From positions 1-41,651 of the forward strand of contig JADLDD010000009.1 in assembly GCA_020846855.1 (NCBI GenBank): 41,651 bases of DNA. Reading direction: 5' to 3'. Each line of letters starts with the position of its first letter. Position 1 is the stretch's first letter. A model generated the notes under the pieces. The model saw only the letters and a program-made list of their open reading frames with translations. It had not been told where the DNA came from and did no database searches. Positions 1 to 7,927 of this stretch are shown piece by piece. Position numbers and translations under genes: made by a program. Origin of the DNA: Acidimicrobiia bacterium. Its GTDB lineage: Bacteria; Actinomycetota; Acidimicrobiia; IMCC26256; JADLDD01.

Positions 1-2
1 CC

Positions 3-74
3 GGTAGCAACGAGATCGCCGTCTTCGTGGTCAGCGGTCCGCCCGACGCGCCGGTCCTCCGCCGAGCCCGGTGA
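3..74 (+). CDS. C-terminal end of a sulfatase-like protein (5' end outside window)
   Basis: Only the last 23 codons are visible, in an open frame from base 3 to a TGA at 72-74. The peptide reads GSNEIAVFVVSGPP and ends LRRAR. It matches the C-terminus of the next gene (GRNEIALYAVTGPP, ending in an RR-containing tail), with about 12 of 21 aligned residues identical by eye. It is therefore most likely the tail of a tandem paralogue of that membrane sulfatase-superfamily protein. The stop overlaps the next start by 4 bases (GTGA), so the two are probably translationally coupled. The family assignment rests only on this tail similarity and the position. Confidence 0.6.
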   Translation, partial: GSNEIAVFVVSGPPDAPVLRRAR

Positions 75-2287
75 CGTGGGATCCCGGCCGCGGGGGTGCC
101 GGCCCGGCGGCGAGCCGGCGCGCGGCCCTCCGCTTCCTGACCTCCGACGGCGTCACCGACGTCTTGACGATCGTCGTGGCCTGGAACTTCGCCGTGGCGC
201 AACCTCTTCTCGACGTGCTGGGCCGCAACGCCACCCTGTTCGTGGCCCACGACTCGCCGGCGCGGGACATCGTCCTCCTGGCGGTCGGGCTCACCGTGCT
301 CGCCCCCCTGCTGCTGGCCCTCGTGGTGGCCGCCGTCACGGTCGTCTGGCCTCCGGGGGGCCGGACCGCGCACGCGCTGGTCGTGGGCACCCTGGCCGTC
401 CTGATGGGTGGGCAGGTGGTAGAGCGCCTCGGCGAGGCCCCGATCGTCGCCCTGGTGCCGTTGCTCGCCGCCGTCGCGGTCGTCGCCGTGCACCTGTACC
501 GCCGCTGGGCACCGGCCCGGACGTTCGTCCGCTACCTGAGCCCGGCCCCGCTGGTCTTCACGGCCTGGTTCCTGTTCGGGTCGCCGGTGTCGGCCCTGGT
601 CGTCCCCGGCCGGACCCCGGCCGGTGCCCTCGGCCCGGCCGGGAACCCGGTGCCCGTGGTGATGGTCGTCTTCGACGAGCTGCCCGTCGTCTCCCTCATG
701 GCGCCCGACGGCACCATCGCTTCCGAGGCCTACCCCAACTTCGCCCGCCTGGCGTCGATGTCCACGTGGTATCGCAACACGACGACGGTGGCGTCGAACA
801 CCGACCACGCCGTGCCGGCCCTCCTCACCGGTCGCCGGCCCACGTACCGGGCGGTCCCCGTCGCGAGGTCGTACCCCCGGAACCTGTTCTCGATGCTCGA
901 GGGCACGTACACCCCGAACATCTGGGAGGCGCTCACCTCCATGTGCAGCGCCGAGATGTGCGGTTCGACGAGCGCGGACGTGCCGTTCACCGAACGGATG
1001 GGACCCCTGGTCGCCGATACCTGGGTCGTGGCCGGACACACGATCTTCCCCTCGGCCGTCGCCGGGTGGTTTCCTTCCATCGACGGCAAGTGGTCCGACT
1101 TCGGGGCGTCCGGCCGCTCCCCCGCGACCCCCACCGGGCCGCAGTTGTTCAGGGAGGCGCCGGGCACGTCCGAGGCGCTGACCGAGATGCAACGCCTGTG
1201 GGCGGGTGCGTCATCGGACGTCGCGACCGAGCGCAAGCGCCTCGCGTGGCATGATCCCCACGCCGCGGTGAGGGCCTTCGACGCCGGCCTCCGGCCCTCG
1301 CGCCGCCCGGCGCTCCACTTCCTGCACATCCAGCACCCGCACTACCCGTGGCGGTACCTGCCCGACGGCCGCAGCTACGACGCCCCCAGCCCCTTACCGC
1401 CGTTCGACGCGCGGTGGCCCGCCGGCGAGACCGCGGCGCTCGCCCGGTCCCGCCACCTGCTCCAGGTCCAGGACGCCGACCGCCTCCTGGGGGAGATCCT
1501 CGACCGCCTGAGCGCGACCGGCCTCGTCGACGACGCGCTCGTGGTGGTCACCTCGGACCACGGGATCTCCTTCGGCGCCGGCCTCCAGCCCCGCGGGGTC
1601 ACCGGGGTCGCCCAGGGCGACACGGCCTGGGTGCCGCTGTTCGTGAAGGTGCCGGGCCGGCAAGGGGGTCGGATCGACGACCGCCCGGCGTCGATCCTCG
1701 ACGTCCTGCCGACCGTTGCCGACGTCCTCGAGATGCCGCTCGACGACCCCGACGGGCGCTCCTTGCTCCGATCCGCCGGGCCGGCCGAGCGGGCGATCCT
1801 CGCCGCGGGAGGTGAGTGGCTGACGCTCCCGCCGGATGCGGCTCCGCGTGATCAGGCGTTGCGCCGCGCCTACGAGGAGGTGGGGACCGACCCGCGCGAC
1901 GGGCACCGGCTGTTCAGGATCGGCCGCTACGGGAGCCTGGTCGGGACGGTCCCGCCCGCGGCCCCCACGGCGACCTCGCGGGCGGTGCTCGGCGACGCGC
2001 CGGCGTTCGTCGGCGTCGACCCGCGAACCGGGAGGATCCCGGCGTTCGTCACCCTGCGGATCGTTGGGGAGGACGACACGCCCTCCGTGTCCGACGGCCA
2101 CGTGATCGCCGTCAACGGCGTCATCGCGGGAACGGCCCACGTCCAGGACCGGGAGTCCGGGACGGTCGTGGTCGGCGGCCTGGTCGACCCGGCGAGCTTC
2201 CGGACCGGTCGCAACGAGATCGCGCTCTACGCCGTGACCGGCCCGCCCTCGGGACCGAGCTTCCGGAGGATCCCGCTCGCCCGATGA
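71..2287 (+). CDS. Membrane-anchored sulfatase-superfamily hydrolase/transferase
   Basis: 738 aa. Residues about 30-180 hold four or five hydrophobic membrane segments (for example 67-93, 102-118, 124-143, 157-178), followed by an alkaline-phosphatase-fold sulfatase domain from about 195 that should lie outside the membrane. Visible motifs are VVFDELP near 199-205 (first metal aspartate), a Thr/Ser-rich segment NTDHAVPALLTG near 243-254 where the nucleophile normally sits, and VVTSDHG near 492-498 (metal Asp-His). The sulfatase CxPxR formylglycine signature is absent, so a phosphoglycerol- or phosphoethanolamine-transferase-like role on envelope glycans is as likely as sulfate ester hydrolysis. 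GTG at 71 overlaps the stop of a related upstream gene. The substrate cannot be read from sequence. Confidence 0.75.
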   Translation: MTWDPGRGGAGPAASRRAALRFLTSDGVTDVLTIVVAWNFAVAQPLLDVLGRNATLFVAHDSPARDIVLLAVGLTVLAPLLLALVVAAVTVVWPPGGRTAHALVVGTLAVLMGGQVVERLGEAPIVALVPLLAAVAVVAVHLYRRWAPARTFVRYLSPAPLVFTAWFLFGSPVSALVVPGRTPAGALGPAGNPVPVVMVVFDELPVVSLMAPDGTIASEAYPNFARLASMSTWYRNTTTVASNTDHAVPALLTGRRPTYRAVPVARSYPRNLFSMLEGTYTPNIWEALTSMCSAEMCGSTSADVPFTERMGPLVADTWVVAGHTIFPSAVAGWFPSIDGKWSDFGASGRSPATPTGPQLFREAPGTSEALTEMQRLWAGASSDVATERKRLAWHDPHAAVRAFDAGLRPSRRPALHFLHIQHPHYPWRYLPDGRSYDAPSPLPPFDARWPAGETAALARSRHLLQVQDADRLLGEILDRLSATGLVDDALVVVTSDHGISFGAGLQPRGVTGVAQGDTAWVPLFVKVPGRQGGRIDDRPASILDVLPTVADVLEMPLDDPDGRSLLRSAGPAERAILAAGGEWLTLPPDAAPRDQALRRAYEEVGTDPRDGHRLFRIGRYGSLVGTVPPAAPTATSRAVLGDAPAFVGVDPRTGRIPAFVTLRIVGEDDTPSVSDGHVIAVNGVIAGTAHVQDRESGTVVVGGLVDPASFRTGRNEIALYAVTGPPSGPSFRRIPLAR

Positions 2288-2331
2288 TGGCGTCCACCGC
2301 GTCGCCGCGGGGGAGCTAGACCGCTTGGTCG

Positions 2332-2337
2332 TACACT
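2332..2337 (+). promoter_or_regulatory. Candidate -10 element (TACACT) for the adenosyltransferase gene
   Basis: TACACT lies 11 bases before the ATG at 2349, in a 61-base gap after the sulfatase gene. No convincing -35 is visible. The spacing implies a very short or absent leader, and no Shine-Dalgarno sequence precedes the ATG. Confidence 0.4.
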
Positions 2338-2348
2338 CCACGCCGGTC

Positions 2349-2903
2349 ATGAAGATCTACACCCGCAAGGGCGACGACGGCAGCACCGGATTGCTCTACG
2401 GGGGGCGCGTGCCCAAGTCCGGCGCCGGGCCCGTCGCCTACGGCGACGCCGACGAAGCCGTCGCGGCCCTCGGCCTGGCCCGGGCCGAGTGCAGCCCCGA
2501 CGACGAGCTCTTCGGGATCCTCGTCGACCTCCAGCGCCAGATCTTCGTGGCCGGCGCCGAGTTGGCCACCGCGCCGGAGAACCGCCACAAGCTCACCGAC
2601 GGGACGACGCGGGTGACGGCCGGGATGGTGGAGGCCCTCGAGCCGCTCATCGACGACGTCACCGGCCGGTTCGAAGCGCCCCGCGAGTTCGTGATCCCGG
2701 GCGAGAACCGGGTGTCCGCCGCCCTCGACCTGGCCCGCACCGTCGTGCGCCGGGCCGAGCGGGGTGCCGTCGCCGCGACGGCCGAGGGCTGGCTGGAGCC
2801 CGGCAGCCACGTGGTCGCCTACCTGAACCGGCTCTCCGATCTCATCTGGACCCTCGCGCGCTGGCAGGAGGGCGGATTCCGCCCGTCGCGCGCCGGTACC
2901 TGA
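2349..2903 (+). CDS. pduO: Cob(I)alamin adenosyltransferase, PduO/MMAB type
   Basis: 184 aa from ATG 2349; an in-frame TTG eight codons upstream is open but adds nothing recognisable. The enzyme transfers adenosyl from ATP to cob(I)alamin, making adenosylcobalamin in the cytoplasm. The N-terminus has the family ATP-binding segment TRKGDDGSTGLLYGGR (residues 5-20). Residues about 119-138 carry the ENR...ARTVVRRAER helix with the conserved arginines, and YLNRLSDLIW near 158-167 is the C-terminal signature. Length fits the roughly 190-residue family norm. A methylmalonyl-CoA mutase subunit that needs this cofactor is encoded at 22733-24328. The gene appears to be a single transcription unit, with hairpins immediately after its stop. 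Confidence 0.92.
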   Translation: MKIYTRKGDDGSTGLLYGGRVPKSGAGPVAYGDADEAVAALGLARAECSPDDELFGILVDLQRQIFVAGAELATAPENRHKLTDGTTRVTAGMVEALEPLIDDVTGRFEAPREFVIPGENRVSAALDLARTVVRRAERGAVAATAEGWLEPGSHVVAYLNRLSDLIWTLARWQEGGFRPSRAGT

Positions 2904-2910
2904 GCGTCCC

Positions 2911-2951
2911 GGGCCGCCCGACGGCCCGCGCCGCCCGACTGCCCGGGCGGC
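2911..2951 (+). terminator. Two consecutive GC hairpins after the adenosyltransferase gene
   Basis: GGGCCG (2911-2916) pairs with CGGCCC (2922-2927) around a 5-base loop, and GCCGCCCG (2930-2937) pairs with CGGGCGGC (2944-2951) around 6 bases. They start 7 bases after the stop and precede the aminopeptidase ribosome binding site. There is no T-run, so this is at best a U-less terminator or attenuating structure. Confidence 0.35.
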
Positions 2952-2994
2952 TCCCACCCGACACCATCCGAACCCCTGCGAACCGGAGGACCCC

Positions 2995-4539
2995 ATGGCC
3001 CCGACCGTCGCCATCGCCCCCACCCCCGTGGAGAGCGCCGAAACCGACCTCCTCGCCGTCCCGGTGTTCACCGGCGGCGCCCTCGGCCCCGGCGGCGAGG
3101 CGCTCGACGCCGCGCTCGGCGGCGACGTGACGAGCGTCCTGGCCGAGACGGGCTTCAAGGCCAAGGCCGGCGAGGCCGTGTTCGTCCCGGTGGCCGGGCG
3201 GGTCGCGGCCGGGGCCGCGGTGCTGGTCGGGCTCGGGGAGCGCGACCGGCTGGACCTGGCCGTGCTTCGGCGGGCGGCCGCCGGCCTCGCCCGGGCCGCG
3301 CGGGTCCGCACCGACGTCACCACGGTGGCCACCACGCTGGCCGAGGTGGTCCCCGACGGAGCCGAGAAGACCGACGCCGTGCGGGCCGTCACCGAGGGCC
3401 TCCTGCTCGGCGCGTACCGCTTCACCGCCTACAAGTCGGAGCCCGACGGCTCCGAGCTCGAGCGGATCGAGCTGCTCGGGCGGGGTGGCGCTCGGCTGGC
3501 CCGCACCGTCGAGCGGGCGGCGACGGTCTGCGAGGCGGTGGCCTGGGCCCGCGACGTCGTGAACGAGCCGTCGGGCGGCAAGTCGCCCGCCGCCTTCGCG
3601 GAGATGGCGCGGGAGCGCCTCGAAGGGAGGGGGGTCGAGGTCTCGATCCTCGACGAGGCCGGCATCGAGGCCGAGAGGCTGGGTGGCGTGGCCGGTGTCG
3701 GTCAGGGCTCGGCGCGGCCCCCGCGCTTCGTCACCGTCACCTACTCGCCCCCCAAGGCGCGGGCCACCCTGGCCCTGGTCGGCAAGGGCGTGGTGTTCGA
3801 TTCCGGCGGCATCTCCATCAAGCCGTCGAGCGGCATGGAGACCATGAAGACCGACATGTCGGGCGCGGCGGCCGTGCTGGCCGCCATGTCGGTGCTCGAC
3901 GCCCTCGACGTGAAGGCCAAGGTCGTCGCCTACGTGCCGATGGTCGAGAACATGCCCAGCGGCAGCGCCATACGCCCCGGCGACGTCCTGCGCATCCGCA
4001 ACGGCAAGACCGTGGAGGTCCTCAACACCGACGCCGAGGGGCGCCTGATCCTCGCCGACGGCCTGGCCCGGGCCGTCGAGGACGGCGCCGACGCCATCGT
4101 CGACGTCGCGACCCTCACCGGCGCGTGCGTCGTCGCCCTGGGGGAGAAGGTCGCCGGCCTGATGGGCAACCGCGACCCCTTCGTGGACCAGGTGAGGGGC
4201 GCGGCCGAGCGGGCGGGCGAGCGGGTCTGGCACCTGCCGCTGCCCGCCGACTACAAGGCGCTGCTCGACTCCTCGGTGGCCGACATCCAGAACATCAGCG
4301 AGGGTCGCTGGGGCGGGGCCCTCACCGCGGGTCTGTTCCTCGAGGCGTTCGTCGACGGAACCCCGTGGGCCCACCTCGACATCGCCGGCCCGGCCCGGGC
4401 GTCGCGCGACGACGGCGAGCACCTGAAGGGCGGCACCGGCTTCGGGGTCCGCACCCTCGTGGAGCTGGCGTCGTCGTTCCGCCGGCCCGCGGCGCGGGAC
4501 CGGGATCCCGACCGGGCGGGCGGCCGCCACGGGAGCTAG
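2995..4539 (+). CDS. pepA: Leucyl aminopeptidase, M17 family
   Basis: 514 aa; cytoplasmic dinuclear-metal exopeptidase that removes N-terminal residues during peptide turnover. The N-terminal macro-like domain spans about 1-170 and the catalytic domain about 180-500. The metal and catalytic set is intact: GKGVVFDSGG gives Lys264 and Asp269, TDMSG gives Asp287, and the family signature NTDAEGRL gives Asp346, Glu348 and Arg350. A Shine-Dalgarno GGAGGA at 2985-2990 supports ATG 2995. The N-terminal domain is alanine- and valine-rich and diverges from enterobacterial PepA, as is normal for actinobacterial members. The gene seems to be transcribed alone. Confidence 0.93.
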   Translation: MAPTVAIAPTPVESAETDLLAVPVFTGGALGPGGEALDAALGGDVTSVLAETGFKAKAGEAVFVPVAGRVAAGAAVLVGLGERDRLDLAVLRRAAAGLARAARVRTDVTTVATTLAEVVPDGAEKTDAVRAVTEGLLLGAYRFTAYKSEPDGSELERIELLGRGGARLARTVERAATVCEAVAWARDVVNEPSGGKSPAAFAEMARERLEGRGVEVSILDEAGIEAERLGGVAGVGQGSARPPRFVTVTYSPPKARATLALVGKGVVFDSGGISIKPSSGMETMKTDMSGAAAVLAAMSVLDALDVKAKVVAYVPMVENMPSGSAIRPGDVLRIRNGKTVEVLNTDAEGRLILADGLARAVEDGADAIVDVATLTGACVVALGEKVAGLMGNRDPFVDQVRGAAERAGERVWHLPLPADYKALLDSSVADIQNISEGRWGGALTAGLFLEAFVDGTPWAHLDIAGPARASRDDGEHLKGGTGFGVRTLVELASSFRRPAARDRDPDRAGGRHGS

Positions 4540-4651
4540 TTTTCCGGGTATACGCGCCAGGATTGCCCATGGGTTTGCCCGCCGTGGCGGCGGGGGATGG
4601 CAGATCGTCCCCTTCAGACCCCGGTGCCCCCTGACGACGTACCGGTCGGGC

Positions 4652-4673
4652 CACGATCGTCCCCGCGATCGTG
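4652..4673. other. Perfect inverted repeat upstream of the VC0807-like gene
   Basis: CACGATCG (4652-4659) and CGATCGTG (4666-4673) form an 8-bp perfect stem with a 6-base loop, in the 215-base gap between the aminopeptidase and the VC0807-like gene. A 12-base self-complementary CGACGGCCGTCG follows at 4678-4689. No T-run follows, so an operator or an mRNA leader structure is as likely as a terminator. Nothing else recognisable lies in this gap. Confidence 0.35.
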
Positions 4674-4754
4674 TCATCGACGGCCGTCGTCGGCGTCGTC
4701 GTTGGAGAACGAGAACCCGGGGCCCGACCGCAGCGAAGGAACGCAGCGCCGAGA

Positions 4755-5477
4755 ATGACCCATCCGGTCACCTTCCAGATCCCGCGCCTGCGGGCGATCG
4801 CGGCGCACGCGCTGCCGCGGATCCTCGAGGGAACGGTCATCCCGCTGGTCCTGTTCCTGGCGGCCCTGCGGGTCGTGGGAGTGTGGGGCGCGCTCGGCGT
4901 GGGCCTCACCTGGACCTACGGAGCGATCGGCTACCGGCTCGCGACGCGCCGGGCGGTTCCCGGGATCCTTCTCGTGGGCGCGCTGACCGCCACCGGCAAG
5001 ACGGCCATCGCCCTGGCGACCAAGAGCGTGTTCGTCTACTTCCTCCAGCCCACCCTGGGCACCTTCCTCGTCGGCGGCGCCTTCCTCGCCTCCACCATGT
5101 TCGGCCGGCCGCTCACCCGCAAGCTGGCCCACGACTTCTGCCCGCTCCCCGACGCCTTCGCCGACCACCCGCACGTCCAGCGGTTCTTCCACCAGATCTC
5201 CCTGTTGTGGGGGATGGTGTTCATCACCAACGCCGCGGTGAGCCTCTGGCTCCTGGTCAGCCAGTCCGTGGGCGTCTACGTCGTCGCCAAGCAGGCCACG
5301 TCGAGCACCCTCACCGTCGCCGCGATCGCCCTGTCGGTGTGGTGGTTCAAGCGGGAGATGACCCGCCACGGGATCCTCGCCGGGGTGGAGCGCCGGGCGG
5401 TGGCGGTGCCGGCCCTCGTCCCCGCGGGGTCGGAACCGGGCGCGATGATGTTCGAAGGGCAGGGAGGGATCCGCTGA
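4755..5477 (+). CDS. VC0807-like (DUF3159-type) multi-spanning membrane protein
   Basis: 240 aa from ATG 4755. The frame is open back to a GTG at 4671, but the extra residues are low-complexity and include the hairpin, so the later start is preferred. Six hydrophobic segments are evident (about 22-42, 44-60, 67-88, 95-115, 147-170, 182-200). A conserved-looking cytoplasmic stretch FGRPLTRKLAHDFCPLP lies between the fourth and fifth, the arrangement I associate with VC0807/intracellular-septation-like proteins. Function is unknown. It is coupled to the next gene through a TGATG stop/start overlap, so the two are probably co-expressed. The Shine-Dalgarno sequence is weak (GAAGGA about 13 bases upstream). 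Confidence 0.65.
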   Translation: MTHPVTFQIPRLRAIAAHALPRILEGTVIPLVLFLAALRVVGVWGALGVGLTWTYGAIGYRLATRRAVPGILLVGALTATGKTAIALATKSVFVYFLQPTLGTFLVGGAFLASTMFGRPLTRKLAHDFCPLPDAFADHPHVQRFFHQISLLWGMVFITNAAVSLWLLVSQSVGVYVVAKQATSSTLTVAAIALSVWWFKREMTRHGILAGVERRAVAVPALVPAGSEPGAMMFEGQGGIR

Positions 5478-6256
5478 TGGGTGTCGACATCCTCGATCGT
5501 CTGGTCACAGCCGACGGCGTGAGCCTGGAGGCCCGAGCCTGGTACGCAGGTGGTGAGCCCCGTGCCGCGGTGGTGCTGTCGCACGGCTTCAGCGCCCACA
5601 CCGCCGATCCGCAGGTCATCACGGTGGCCGAGATGCTCCAGGCCCGCGGCCTCGACGTGATCAGCTACGACGCCCGCGGCCACGGCCGCTCGGGCGGCCA
5701 GTCGACCCTGGGCGACCTCGAGGCCCACGACGTCGCCGCCGCCGCGGCGGTGGCGTCGCGGCGGTCCGAGCGGGTCCTGCTCGTAGGGGCGTCGATGGGG
5801 GCCATCGCCGTCCTCCGTCACGCGGCAGGCATCGGTGCCGGCGTCGACGGCGTCGTGCTGGTGAGCTGCCCGTCGCGCTGGGCCCTGCCCCGCAACCACC
5901 GCGCGCTCCTCGCCGCCGGGATCACGCGGACGCGCATCGGCCGCCTGGTGGCGTCGCGCTACTTGGGGGTGACCGTCTGCCCGCGCTGGACCAACCCGGA
6001 ACCGCCCACCGAGCTCATGGGCCGCGTGAGCGTGCCCGTGGCGGTCGTGCACGGCGACGACGACCGGTTCATACCGGCCTCGGCGTCCCGAGAGCTGCTG
6101 GACGCGTCGTCCGGAGGAGCCCGCCTGTGGCAGGTCCCCGGCATGGGGCACGCCTTCGACGCACGGTCGATCGAGCCGATCGGCGAGGCGGTCGACTGGG
6201 CGCTCGACTCCGCCCGCACCGGAGCGCCGGGCGCCCCGATCGCCGCCGCCTCCTGA
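5477..6256 (+). CDS. Alpha/beta hydrolase, monoacylglycerol-lipase/serine aminopeptidase type
   Basis: 259 aa, probably cytoplasmic. The catalytic triad is visible: nucleophile Ser106 in GASMG, acid in HGDDDRF (Asp194-196) and His225 in GMGHAFD. The oxyanion-hole segment VVLSHGFSAHT lies near the N-terminus. The layout fits the Hydrolase_4 group of small carboxylesterases and lysophospholipases; the substrate is not readable. The ATG shares a base with the stop of the upstream membrane-protein gene and is preceded by AGGGAGGGA (about 5460-5468), so it is the second gene of a two-gene unit. It ends 10 bases before the stop of the convergent DegV gene. Confidence 0.85.
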   Translation: MGVDILDRLVTADGVSLEARAWYAGGEPRAAVVLSHGFSAHTADPQVITVAEMLQARGLDVISYDARGHGRSGGQSTLGDLEAHDVAAAAAVASRRSERVLLVGASMGAIAVLRHAAGIGAGVDGVVLVSCPSRWALPRNHRALLAAGITRTRIGRLVASRYLGVTVCPRWTNPEPPTELMGRVSVPVAVVHGDDDRFIPASASRELLDASSGGARLWQVPGMGHAFDARSIEPIGEAVDWALDSARTGAPGAPIAAAS

Positions 6257-6266
6257 CCGGTCGCCT

Positions 6267-7124
6267 TCAGCGGTCGGCGGGTGGGGGCGGCTCCCACCAC
6301 CAGGCGAGGCCGACGAGGCCCGGACCGGTGTGGACGACCATCACGCTGCTGAACGACCCGACGAACGCCGTCGCGGGATCCACCGTGGCGCGAACCTCCT
6401 CGAGGAGGTGGGTGGCCGCCTCCTCGTCGACGGCGTGGAGCGCGGCCACGTGGAGGCGTGATCCCCCGGCGTAGGTCTTGCGCCAGCGGCCCAGGATCCT
6501 CTCCAGCGCCGCGTCCCGGGTGAACGCGGGGCGCAGCGACCCGACGTGGCCGCCGTGGAAGCGGAACAGCGGGTTCACGTTGAGGAGCCGCCCGGCCCTC
6601 CCCGCCAGGCCCGGAACCCGGCCGCTGGCCACCAGCCGGTCGAGCGAGTCGACGGTGGCCACGAGCTGGACCCGCTCGATGGCGGCGCGGGCGGCGGCCT
6701 CCACCTCGTCGATGGACGCGCCCCGGGCCGCGGCCCGGGCCGCGTGGACCACCACCAGGCCCTGAGCCCCGGCGGCCGTGGCGGTGTCGACCACCCTGAC
6801 CGGGCCGGGCGCGTCGGCGGCCACGGAGTCGGCGGCGAGGACCGCCGCGTCGTGGGTGCTGCTCATGGTGGACGCGATGGTCAGCACCACCACACCGTCG
6901 GTGGTCATCCGCTTCTCGATGGCCGCCTGGAGCTGGGCCGGCGTCGGCCCGGACGTGGTGACCCCGCCGTCGAGGCGCGGGAGGAGCTCGTAGAGCGGCA
7001 GGTCGCCGTCGCGGTGCTGGACCCCGCCGACCGTCAGCAGCAGCGGAACCACGGTCACGTCGAGGCCCGCGGCGACCTCGGCCGGCAGGGCGGCGGCGCT
7101 GTCGGTGACCACGGCCACGGTCAC
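6267..7124 (-). CDS. DegV family fatty-acid-binding protein
   Basis: 285 aa from a GTG at 7124. This start gives the classic DegV opening VTVAVVTDSAAALP and is preceded by GGTGA. DegV (FakB-like) proteins bind a fatty acid and, in firmicutes, present it to a FakA kinase. Family features seen are VTDSAA at the N-terminus, TSGPTP near 60 and STMSSTHDAA near 90, where Thr and Ser residues contact the fatty-acid carboxylate, and the C-terminal pattern ending in HTGPGLVGLAWW. No FakA-like kinase is in the window, although a PlsY-like acyltransferase lies divergently next door, which makes a link to phospholipid synthesis plausible. Upstream sequence is open for much longer but is not protein-like. 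Confidence 0.88.
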   Translation of the reverse strand: MTVAVVTDSAAALPAEVAAGLDVTVVPLLLTVGGVQHRDGDLPLYELLPRLDGGVTTSGPTPAQLQAAIEKRMTTDGVVVLTIASTMSSTHDAAVLAADSVAADAPGPVRVVDTATAAGAQGLVVVHAARAAARGASIDEVEAAARAAIERVQLVATVDSLDRLVASGRVPGLAGRAGRLLNVNPLFRFHGGHVGSLRPAFTRDAALERILGRWRKTYAGGSRLHVAALHAVDEEAATHLLEEVRATVDPATAFVGSFSSVMVVHTGPGLVGLAWWWEPPPPADR

Positions 7125-7218
7125 GGCGTCACCGGCCTGCGGTCGGGCCGTGGGGCTCCGGGCCGGGGCGAGGTGGGGGGAAGCGGTTCTCCCGCGATGA
7201 GACGGATCACTCCCACCT

Positions 7219-7224
7219 ATTGTG
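7219..7224 (+). promoter_or_regulatory. Candidate -10 (TATTGT) for the plsY-like operon
   Basis: TATTGT lies in the degV/plsY divergent gap, 22 bases before GTG 7247, which has a strong GAGGAGG ribosome binding site at 7233-7239. The hexamer stands out in very GC-rich surroundings. No clear -35 is seen. A transcription start near 7231 would leave just the ribosome binding site as leader. Confidence 0.4.
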
Positions 7225-7246
7225 GCCCGGGCGAGGAGGTGTGCTC

Positions 7247-7924
7247 GTGGAGGTTCCTGGAGGGGCGGGTTCCGAACCGCCGACCCGACCCGGTGAGCGG
7301 CGCCACCGCCGGCTTCCGGCCCCGGCGGTCCTGGTCGTCGCGTTCGCCGCCGGTTCGGTTCCGTTCTCCAACATCGCGTCGAGGCTCCTGCACGAAGTCG
7401 ACCTGCGCGACGTGGGGAGCGGGACCGTGTCGGGCACGTCGCTCTACGACGTCGCCGGATTCGGCCCCCTGGCCGTCGCCGGCGTCCTCGAGGTCGCCAA
7501 GGGCGCGGTGGGTCCTCTCCTGGCCGGGCGTGACCGCCCCCGCCTCGCGGCGCTGGCCGGAGGAGCGGCGGTGGCGGGCCACAACTGGTCGCCGTTCCTG
7601 CGGGGGGCCGGGGGCCGGGGCGTGTCGCCGGCCCTCGGTGCGCTCCTCGCCCAGGACTGGCCGGGCGGCGCGCTGCTCCTCGGCGGGATGACGGCGGGAC
7701 GCCTGGTTCGCCAGACGGCGCTGGGGTGCCTGGTCGCCGACCTGGCCCTCGTCCCGTGGCTCGGGCGCCGGCGCGGTCCCGACGGCGTCCGGGTGGCGGC
7801 GGCCGTGGTGCTCCCCATGCTGGCCAAGCGCCTGGCCGGCAACGCACCCGCGCCACGCCCGTCCGCCTACTTCGCGCGCCTCGTTTTCGATCGCGACGAC
7901 TTCGCCCCGGCCCGAGGCGCCTGA
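7247..7924 (+). CDS. PlsY-like glycerol-3-phosphate acyltransferase, divergent
   Basis: 225 aa membrane protein. GTG 7247 is chosen because GAGGAGG at 7233-7239 sits 7 bases upstream; in-frame GTGs at 7220 and 7241 are badly spaced. The three PlsY motifs are recognisable but altered: GSVPFSNIASR with DLRDVGSGTVSGTS (the family has GSGN..TN), then LEVAKG, then GHNWSPFLRGAGGRGVSP with His112 (family GGKG, here GGRG). PlsY transfers acyl from acyl phosphate to glycerol-3-phosphate at the membrane. Changes in motifs 1 and 3 could mean altered activity or a second, specialised PlsY. It heads a run of four genes ending with GH15; a DegV fatty-acid-binding gene is divergent. Confidence 0.75.
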   Translation: MEVPGGAGSEPPTRPGERRHRRLPAPAVLVVAFAAGSVPFSNIASRLLHEVDLRDVGSGTVSGTSLYDVAGFGPLAVAGVLEVAKGAVGPLLAGRDRPRLAALAGGAAVAGHNWSPFLRGAGGRGVSPALGALLAQDWPGGALLLGGMTAGRLVRQTALGCLVADLALVPWLGRRRGPDGVRVAAAVVLPMLAKRLAGNAPAPRPSAYFARLVFDRDDFAPARGA

Positions 7925-7927
7925 GGC

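Noticed and set aside
4652-4673. Hairpin as a rho-independent terminator of the aminopeptidase gene
   Set aside because: It lies more than 100 bases after the stop and has no T-run; kept only as an inverted repeat of unknown role.
4671-4754. GTG 4671 as the start of the VC0807-like gene
   Set aside because: The extra 28 residues are low-complexity and begin inside a perfect hairpin; ATG 4755 gives a normal membrane-protein start.
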